The notes under the pieces were generated by a model that searched no databases, had not been told where the DNA came from, and was given only the letters and a program-made list of their open reading frames with translations. From RZYY01 sp036794825 (GTDB taxonomy: Bacteria; Bacteroidota; Bacteroidia; Bacteroidales; 4484-276), in NCBI GenBank assembly GCA_036794825.1, contig DAIRGA010000018.1:1-64000 (forward strand): a stretch of 64,000 nt of DNA, written 5' to 3'. The translations under genes were made by a program, and so were the position numbers. Of the stretch, positions 58,617 through 64,000 are shown piece by piece (within the stretch, counting starts at the first letter, position 1; the number at the start of each line of letters is the position of its first letter).

Positions 58617-60155
58617 CTACAGTGGGATATTACCATGTTTTTTTGGCGGGCTCTGTTCGCTTTTATTACGCGTCATTTCGAGAGCTTGCACGAGTTTGAG
58701 GCGTGTTTGACGCGGATAGATTATCTCGTCAATGTACCCCAATTCCGCGGCTTTGAAAGGACTGGCAAAAGTGGCTTTGTAATCTTCAACGGCTTTAGCC
58801 CGCTCCTCATCGCTGAGCTTCTCACGGTAGAGGATATTCACAGCTCCCTCGGGGCCCATAACAGCAATTTCAGCGGTTGGGTAGGCAAAGTTTACATCAG
58901 CGCCAATGTGCTTGCTCGACATCACATCGTAGGCGCCACCGTAAGCTTTTCGGGTAATTACGGTGATTTTGGGAACGGTAGCTTCCGCAAATGCATAAAG
59001 CAATTTAGCGCCGTGTTTTATAATTCCGCCAAACTCCTGTGCTGTACCTGGTAAGAATCCAGGAACATCTTCGAATGTAATCAGCGGGATATTGAAAGCG
59101 TCACAAAAACGGACAAAGCGAGCTGCCTTTATGGACGAGTTGATATCGAGCACCCCAGCAAGTACCTGGGGCTGGTTTGCCACAATTCCAACAGCATGGC
59201 CGTCAATGCGGGCAAAACCGATAATGATGTTTTGCGCATAGTAGGGTTGTACTTCCAGAAAGTCGTGATGATCCACCACAGCTGTAATGATCTCTTTCAT
59301 GTCATAAGGCTTGTTGGGATCAGGTGGTACGATGGAGTCAAGTTTGGGCTCCTCGCGGTTGATGCAGTCAGTACAGGGTTTATGAGGCGGGTCTTCCATA
59401 TTATTTGAAGGAAGAAAACCCATCAGCTCCCGGATCATCATCAAAGTCTGCTCATCGTTGTCGCCGGTAAAATGTGCCACTCCACTGGTGGCATTGTGGG
59501 TCATTGCACCGCCTAGATCTTCTTTGGTAACCTCTTCGTGTGTCACAGTTTTGATGACTTCCGGTCCTGTAACGAACATATAGCTGCTGTTTTTTACCAT
59601 GAAAATGAAATCGGTGATGGCAGGAGAATAAACAGCTCCACCGGCACAAGGACCCATGATGGCGGAAATTTGTGGAATTACACCAGAGGCTTTTGTGTTG
59701 AGGAAAAAAATGTCGGCGTAACCGGCCAGGCTCTGCACTCCTTCCTGAATCCGGGCACCCCCAGAGTCGTTCAGGCCAATAACAGGTGCTCCCATTTTCA
59801 TAGCAAGTTTCATTACTTTTACAATTTTTTCGGCGTTAGCACCGGATAGCGTTCCGCCAAACACCGTGAAATCCTGAGCAAAGACATAAACCAGACGGCC
59901 ATCAATTTTTCCATAACCACTCACTACGCCGTCGCCAAGAATTTTGTTGTCGGCCATATTGAAGTCAGTGGTCCTGTGGGTTACAAACTTGTCCATTTCG
60001 ACAAACGTTCCCGGATCAAGGAGAATATTTACCCGTTCCCGCGCTGTGAGCCGGCCGGCGCTGTGCTGGCGTTCGATGCGCTCAGTTCCGCCACCAAGTT
60101 CTGCTAAGCGATTTCTTTCTTCAAACTTCGCAATTTTTTCTTCTAATGTTGCCAT
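58617..60155 (-). CDS. Acyl-CoA carboxylase carboxyltransferase subunit
   Basis: 512 aa, crotonase-like two-domain carboxyltransferase. 'LNDSGGARIQEGVQSL', 'GPCAGGAVYSPAI' and 'ITRKAYGGAYDVM' are the conserved CoA/biotin-binding glycine-rich loops. The sequence is of the propionyl-CoA carboxylase beta / methylmalonyl-CoA decarboxylase alpha (MmdA) type. With the BCCP and biotin carboxylase genes directly upstream it forms a complete biotin-dependent acyl-CoA carboxylase operon, probably interconverting propionyl-CoA and (S)-methylmalonyl-CoA. The presence of a biotin carboxylase argues for the ATP-driven carboxylase rather than the sodium-pumping decarboxylase. Last gene of its operon. Confidence 0.93.
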   Translation of the reverse strand: MATLEEKIAKFEERNRLAELGGGTERIERQHSAGRLTARERVNILLDPGTFVEMDKFVTHRTTDFNMADNKILGDGVVSGYGKIDGRLVYVFAQDFTVFGGTLSGANAEKIVKVMKLAMKMGAPVIGLNDSGGARIQEGVQSLAGYADIFFLNTKASGVIPQISAIMGPCAGGAVYSPAITDFIFMVKNSSYMFVTGPEVIKTVTHEEVTKEDLGGAMTHNATSGVAHFTGDNDEQTLMMIRELMGFLPSNNMEDPPHKPCTDCINREEPKLDSIVPPDPNKPYDMKEIITAVVDHHDFLEVQPYYAQNIIIGFARIDGHAVGIVANQPQVLAGVLDINSSIKAARFVRFCDAFNIPLITFEDVPGFLPGTAQEFGGIIKHGAKLLYAFAEATVPKITVITRKAYGGAYDVMSSKHIGADVNFAYPTAEIAVMGPEGAVNILYREKLSDEERAKAVEDYKATFASPFKAAELGYIDEIIYPRQTRLKLVQALEMTRNKSEQSPPKKHGNIPL

Positions 60156-60199
60156 ATTTTGTTGAATTTCTTTCTGTTGATTGTGAATTATAGAATACG

Positions 60200-60706
60200 C
60201 TACTCTACGACGATCAAAGTCTGGTTTCCATCAATTGTATCGCCCTCTTTCACCAACACCTGCCTAACGATGCGATCCTTCTTTACTTTGTATTCGCTTT
60301 CCATTTTCATAGCCGAAACTATCACTACGGTTTCACCGGCTTTTACGTTGTCGCCTTCTTTTACCAATACTTTGACAACTTTTCCGGGCATAGGGCTGAA
60401 GATCTTTCTTACCTCTTCATGTTCCTCTTTATTCCGGTTCATCCGGTATTTGGTTTCAGCATCAATTACTTCAACATCCCAGGAGTTGTAGAGCGTGTTA
60501 ACGGTATAGTGGCGATGGTCGTTTTTTTCGATCAGTTCCACATTGTAGGATATATTCTTGTACAACACGCTGAAGACGCCATCTTCGACCTGAAGCAGAT
60601 CGAGATCATAAACTTTTCCGTCAACATCAACCTTAAGCAGGTTTCCGTTTCTGCTGATAAGCTCAACTTTTGCGGTACGATCTCCAATTTTAATATCTAA
60701 AGCCAT
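60200..60706 (-). CDS. Biotin carboxyl carrier protein subunit
   Basis: 168 aa from the ATG at 60706; a start at 60757 would overlap the carboxylase gene and is not preferred. The C-terminal biotinyl domain (about 95-168) has the lysine-attachment motif in 'IVSAMKMESEYKV', with 'SPMPGKVVKVLVKEGDNVKAGE' before it. An N-terminal about 90-residue domain of beta strands is of the type found in acyl-CoA carboxylase carrier subunits. It shuttles CO2 between the biotin carboxylase (upstream) and the carboxyltransferase (downstream). Confidence 0.93.
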   Translation of the reverse strand: MALDIKIGDRTAKVELISRNGNLLKVDVDGKVYDLDLLQVEDGVFSVLYKNISYNVELIEKNDHRHYTVNTLYNSWDVEVIDAETKYRMNRNKEEHEEVRKIFSPMPGKVVKVLVKEGDNVKAGETVVIVSAMKMESEYKVKKDRIVRQVLVKEGDTIDGNQTLIVVE

Positions 60707-60725
60707 AGTAATTTTTGGTTTAATG

Positions 60726-62234
60726 TTAGAAGCGGGCCATAGCATTTTTGCGACCAAATGCTTTCCAGTTACTGACCTCGGAATGCTTTTCGGTGTTTGA
60801 TTTTGCCTCGGTCACTCTATCAGTATAGCGTATGAAAGCTGTAATAAGTGCGATATCCTGGCAGCGCCTTCCGCAGGGTTCTTTGGCCATCAGCATATCG
60901 AAATTCTTCTCGATGAAATGCGTGTTATAATTACCTTTAATGAAATCCTCATTTTCCATGATCCTGGCCAGGAAGGGAATAGAGGTTTTGATCCCGGTAA
61001 TTTTATAGGCATTAAGAGCACGTTTCATGCGGGCAATTGCTTCGCTTCTGGTACGTGCCCAAACAATCAGTTTTGAGATCATGGGGTCGTAATAAATCGG
61101 AATTTCAAAACCCGTGTAAACATAGCCATCGTGCCTAACGCCCAGTCCAAGCGGCTCGGTAATATGTGTAATCTTTCCCGGCGAAGGCATGAAATTATTT
61201 TCGGGATCTTCGGCATAAATCCGGCATTCGATGGCGTGACCGTATTGCTCAAGTTCCTCTTGTTTCAGGGTCATTCTTTCGCCCTGGGCAATTTTGATCT
61301 GCTCTTTAACCAGGTCAACGCCGACAACGCGCTCGGTGATGGGGTGCTCCACCTGAAGGCGAGTGTTCATTTCGAGGAAGTAATAGTTAAGGTTATCGTC
61401 CACAATAAACTCAATTGTTCCTGCACCGTAATAATTTACTGCTTTAGCTGCTGCAACAGCGTGCCGTCCCATCTCCTCCCTTATCCCGGGATTCATAAGA
61501 GGAGAAGGTGTTTCCTCGATAACCTTCTGGTGACGGCGCTGCACTGAGCACTCGCGTTCGAACAGATGAATTACATTTCCGTGTTTATCGCCAAGAACCT
61601 GAAACTCGATGTGATGAGGTGATTCGATGTATTTTTCGATGTAAACGGCATCATTTCCAAATGCGGCTTTTGCTTCTGACCGTGCCCCCCGGATGGAATT
61701 TAATATTTCTTTTTCGTCTTTGACCAGTCGCATTCCTTTTCCTCCACCGCCTGCGGATGCCTTTATCATCACCGGAAGACCGATCTCCCTGATCTTCTCC
61801 AATGCAGCCACTTCGTCTGTCAGGGGTTCAACTGTACCTGGTACAACAGGAACGCCGGCTGCCATCATGTGCTTGCGGGCAGTAATTTTATCACCCATAT
61901 TTGAAATGGCTGATGGAGAAGGGCCGATAAAGATGATACCTTCATCGTCGCATCGCTGTGAAAAAGCGGCATTCTCCGAAAGGAATCCGTATCCCGGATG
62001 AATTGCGTCTGCACCGGATTTCTTTGCAGCGTCAATGATCTTATCCATGTTCAGATAGCTGTCAATGGATGGCGCCGGACCAATAAAATAGGCTTCATCG
62101 GCATACCTTACATGCATTGATGCGCGGTCGGCTTCAGAAAAGACCGCTACCGACTTAATTTCCATTTCCCGGCATGAGCGCATCACGCGTATTGCAATCT
62201 CGCCCCGGTTAGCTACGAGCACTTTTTTTATCAT
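60726..62234 (-). CDS. Biotin carboxylase subunit
   Basis: 502 aa, ATP-grasp enzyme that carboxylates biotin with bicarbonate. 'KVLVANRGEIAIRVMRSCRE' at the N-terminus, the glycine-rich ATP loop 'IKASAGGGGKGMRLV' (about 157-171), 'ECSVQRRHQKVIEE' and 'FLEMNTRLQVEHPITE' (about 285-300) are intact. It is of the AccC/PccA type. The about 55-residue C-terminal extension ('CQDIALITAFIRYTDRVTEAK') goes beyond the usual about 450 aa. First gene of the carboxylase operon, transcribed from a TAGTTTTG box. Confidence 0.93.
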   Translation of the reverse strand: MIKKVLVANRGEIAIRVMRSCREMEIKSVAVFSEADRASMHVRYADEAYFIGPAPSIDSYLNMDKIIDAAKKSGADAIHPGYGFLSENAAFSQRCDDEGIIFIGPSPSAISNMGDKITARKHMMAAGVPVVPGTVEPLTDEVAALEKIREIGLPVMIKASAGGGGKGMRLVKDEKEILNSIRGARSEAKAAFGNDAVYIEKYIESPHHIEFQVLGDKHGNVIHLFERECSVQRRHQKVIEETPSPLMNPGIREEMGRHAVAAAKAVNYYGAGTIEFIVDDNLNYYFLEMNTRLQVEHPITERVVGVDLVKEQIKIAQGERMTLKQEELEQYGHAIECRIYAEDPENNFMPSPGKITHITEPLGLGVRHDGYVYTGFEIPIYYDPMISKLIVWARTRSEAIARMKRALNAYKITGIKTSIPFLARIMENEDFIKGNYNTHFIEKNFDMLMAKEPCGRRCQDIALITAFIRYTDRVTEAKSNTEKHSEVSNWKAFGRKNAMARF

Positions 62235-62273
62235 ACTCTACTATCTTTTAGTGAGTTAATTGATTAACGGCGG

Positions 62274-62281
62274 CAAAACTA
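62274..62281 (-). promoter_or_regulatory. -7 promoter box of the carboxylase operon
   Basis: TAGTTTTG on the minus strand, an exact TAnnTTTG match about 40 nt before the biotin carboxylase ATG. Confidence 0.45.
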
Positions 62282-62431
62282 TAACAAATTCATTGTCATT
62301 TTTATAGTTTGCAAGCTGTGGTTTAGCCATTAAATACTAACCTACTGATTATCAATAATAATAGAAATAATGTATTTCGTTAAAATTGATTAATTCGACA
62401 TTTGTTTTCGGTATTACACTACTTATTTGTC

Positions 62432-62439
62432 TATTTTCG
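62432..62439 (+). promoter_or_regulatory. -7 promoter box of the lipoprotein gene
   Basis: TATTTTCG, a one-mismatch TAnnTTTG box 34 nt before the ATG at 62474. Confidence 0.3.
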
Positions 62440-62473
62440 CCGTCCAAATCAAATCCACTAATCCATTATTCGA

Positions 62474-62983
62474 ATGAGACTATTCAGATCTATTCTATTG
62501 ATTATCTTTCCGTTAACGATTTTGCTATCCAATGGTTGCAAAAAAGATGATGAGGATAAAGGTCCGTTATCCACCGGGTACTTTATCCGCTTTAAAGCAG
62601 ATGGTCAGCAGGTCGAATTTACCAACCAGGCAGCGCTTACGGCTGCCACCGGGCAAAGCCTATCGCAGTACAATGCTGTGGTGAGCGGGTTCAGCGGTAA
62701 TCATAATATCAGTATTCAGATGTTCGACAACGAAGCCATCCGGACATCGGTGTATGAGGGGTATGAAAACAAAGTATCCTACTTCGAGGGAGCGCTGATT
62801 GGATATGGCAGAGATGGGGTGATTTATGGAACGAGTGGTGTGAATCCGGAGGTTACAGTGAGCCTGACCGTATGGACGGCTACCGAAGCCAAAGGAACGT
62901 TTTCAGGAAAAGTAAAGGCAACAAATGCATCAACAGAAATTGCGATTACAGACGGCGAATTCTTTGTTAAGAGGTTGAATTAG
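62474..62983 (+). CDS. Small hypothetical lipoprotein
   Basis: 169 aa. N-terminus 'LLIIFPLTILLSNGCKKDDEDKG' has a lipobox (LSNGC) followed by an acidic, Lys-rich stretch, so it should be lipidated and, in Bacteroidota, possibly surface-exposed. The mature part is beta-rich with no recognised family: 'TGYFIRFKADGQQVEF', 'EATEAKGTFSGKVK'-like strands ending 'TDGEFFVKRLN'. It resembles the small DUF6252-type lipoproteins of this phylum, but the assignment is not firm. Confidence 0.65.
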   Translation: MRLFRSILLIIFPLTILLSNGCKKDDEDKGPLSTGYFIRFKADGQQVEFTNQAALTAATGQSLSQYNAVVSGFSGNHNISIQMFDNEAIRTSVYEGYENKVSYFEGALIGYGRDGVIYGTSGVNPEVTVSLTVWTATEAKGTFSGKVKATNASTEIAITDGEFFVKRLN

Positions 62984-63012
62984 AACCCAATAACAACTAA
63001 ATTCCTTGCACT

Positions 63013-64000
63013 CTACCGGTTGAGGTACTGCTCTTCGTAATATTTAAGATAGTCGCCCGATGTAACGTTTTCGAGCCATTCTGTGTTGGCCAGGTACCAG
63101 TCAACGGTCTTTTCGAGGCCTTCTTCAAACACCAGCGATGGTTTCCAGCCCAATGATTTTTGTAGTTTAGATGAATCAATGGCATAGCGCATATCGTGTC
63201 CGGCACGGTCTTTCACATAGGTTATCAGCTTTTCTGATTCGCCGGTGGTGCGGCCAAGTTTTCGATCCATTATTTTGCAAAGTGCCTTGATCAGGTCTAT
63301 ATTTTTCCATTCGTTGTTTCCGCCAATGTTGTAGGTTTCGCCCACTTTTCCTTTGTGGTAAATAACATCAATTGCGGCTGCGTGATCTTCGACATAAAGC
63401 CAGTCGCGAATATTGAGGCCCTTGCCGTAAACCGGGAGCTTTTTGTTGTTTTTGATATTATGGATGAACAGTGGGATGAGTTTTTCGGGGAACTGGAATC
63501 CGCCGTAGTTGTTGGAACAATTGGATATTTTAACCGGTAGTCCAAAGGTATGATAGTAGGCTCTGACCAGATGATCTGAGCTGGCTTTTGAGGCAGAGTA
63601 GGGGCTTCGGGGATCGTAGGGGGTGGTTTCGGTGAAGAGTCCCGTATCTCCCAATGAACCATAGACTTCGTCGGTGGAAACGTGATAGAAGAGTTTTCCA
63701 TCGTAATTGCCCTGCCAGAAAAATTTTGCGGCATTGAGCAGGTTGGCGGTTCCTACGATGTTGGTCATGATGAACTCGGTGGGGCTGGCTATTGAGCGAT
63801 CAACGTGCGATTCGGCTGCCAGGTGGATCACTCCGTCGAATTTATATACTCCGAAAAGCTTTTGCATCTCTTCATCTTCCACAATGTCGGCCTTTACAAA
63901 TTTGTAGTTGGGTTTGTTCTCAACATCGCGGAGGTTTTCGAGGTTTCCGGCGTAGGTGAGTTTGTCAACATTGATGATGCGGTAGTTTGGGTATTTATTT
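63013..64000 (-). CDS. rfbB: dTDP-glucose 4,6-dehydratase (5' end beyond the window)
   Basis: The frame is open from 63013 to the right edge; about 329 codons are present and the N-terminus is missing. It converts dTDP-glucose to dTDP-4-keto-6-deoxyglucose for rhamnose and other O-antigen sugars. Present are 'DKLTYAGNLENL' (NAD-domain start), 'VIHLAAESHVDRSI', 'FYHVSTDEVYGSLGDTG' (the TDE active-site set), 'PYSASKASSDHLVRAYYHT' (YxxxK) and 'NCSNNYGGFQFPEKLIPL'. A shorter start at 63882 would cut the Rossmann fold. Only the missing GxxGxxG start lies outside. Confidence 0.95.
   Translation of the reverse strand, partial: NKYPNYRIINVDKLTYAGNLENLRDVENKPNYKFVKADIVEDEEMQKLFGVYKFDGVIHLAAESHVDRSIASPTEFIMTNIVGTANLLNAAKFFWQGNYDGKLFYHVSTDEVYGSLGDTGLFTETTPYDPRSPYSASKASSDHLVRAYYHTFGLPVKISNCSNNYGGFQFPEKLIPLFIHNIKNNKKLPVYGKGLNIRDWLYVEDHAAAIDVIYHKGKVGETYNIGGNNEWKNIDLIKALCKIMDRKLGRTTGESEKLITYVKDRAGHDMRYAIDSSKLQKSLGWKPSLVFEEGLEKTVDWYLANTEWLENVTSGDYLKYYEEQYLNR

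Noticed and set aside
1..64000. tRNA, rRNA, riboswitch or insertion-sequence features
   Set aside because: None was recognised by reading: no T-loop or anticodon arrangements, no transposase genes, and no preQ1 or other riboswitch consensus near queA or queD.

Overview
The window comes from a chromosome of a Bacteroidota bacterium, most likely an environmental or anaerobic member of the Bacteroidales or a relative. Four things point there. Several large secreted proteins end in a type IX secretion (T9SS, Por) sorting domain. Lineage-typical genes are present (DUF3098, DUF4175, DUF3108, the EF-G paralog, the degenerate arginase-family protein, long QueA). Many genes have a TAnnTTTG-like -7 promoter box shortly upstream of the start. 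The DNA is moderately AT-rich with AT-rich intergenic regions. No rRNA, tRNA, CRISPR array or insertion sequence was seen.

Layout. 1-2.9 kb is an accessory patch: two decayed fragments of secreted-protein genes, an AbiEi/AbiEii toxin-antitoxin pair, and an intergenic region with nested inverted repeats and tandem 53-bp hairpins. 2.9-17.8 kb is mainly minus-strand: a CotH-type secreted protein, a DUF3108 protein, leucyl-tRNA synthetase carrying an inserted endonuclease-like domain, a lipoprotein, a single-domain response regulator, mnmA, an arginase-like protein, topA and pyrophosphatase. 17.9-20.7 kb is a plus-strand housekeeping operon: ftsX, a DUF3098 protein, uppP and truB. 20.7-24.8 kb holds a SPFH/ribbon-helix-helix/GPP34 operon and a divergent EF-G paralog. 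25.2-30.9 kb has a universal stress protein, a SPOR protein, queD, a secreted endonuclease I, a membrane protein, free-methionine-sulfoxide reductase and tryptophanase with what looks like a leader-peptide attenuator. 31-39.9 kb has menA, a CPBP protease, a GT39 transferase, a T9SS protein and a transglutaminase-like/YfaP pair. 39.9-47.8 kb has queA, pssA and three T9SS proteins, one interrupted by an in-frame UGA. 48-58.4 kb is plus-strand: DUF4175, ybeY, mnmG flanked by two perfect parS sites, a methyltransferase and an NtrY-like kinase. 58.6-62.2 kb is a biotin-dependent acyl-CoA carboxylase operon. The right end has a lipoprotein and the 5'-open rfbB gene.

Themes. tRNA and RNA modification is well represented (mnmA, mnmG, truB, queA, queD, ybeY), as are envelope functions (uppP, ftsX, pssA, GT39, lipoproteins, rfbB). 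The two parS sites suggest this stretch lies in the origin-proximal, ParB-loaded part of the chromosome.

Most unusual observations: (1) an about 110-residue DUF559/PD-(D/E)xK-like nuclease domain inside LeuRS; (2) a Cys/Arg leader peptide with overlapping hairpins in front of tryptophanase; (3) parS sites on both sides of mnmG; (4) a single in-frame UGA in an otherwise intact T9SS gene.
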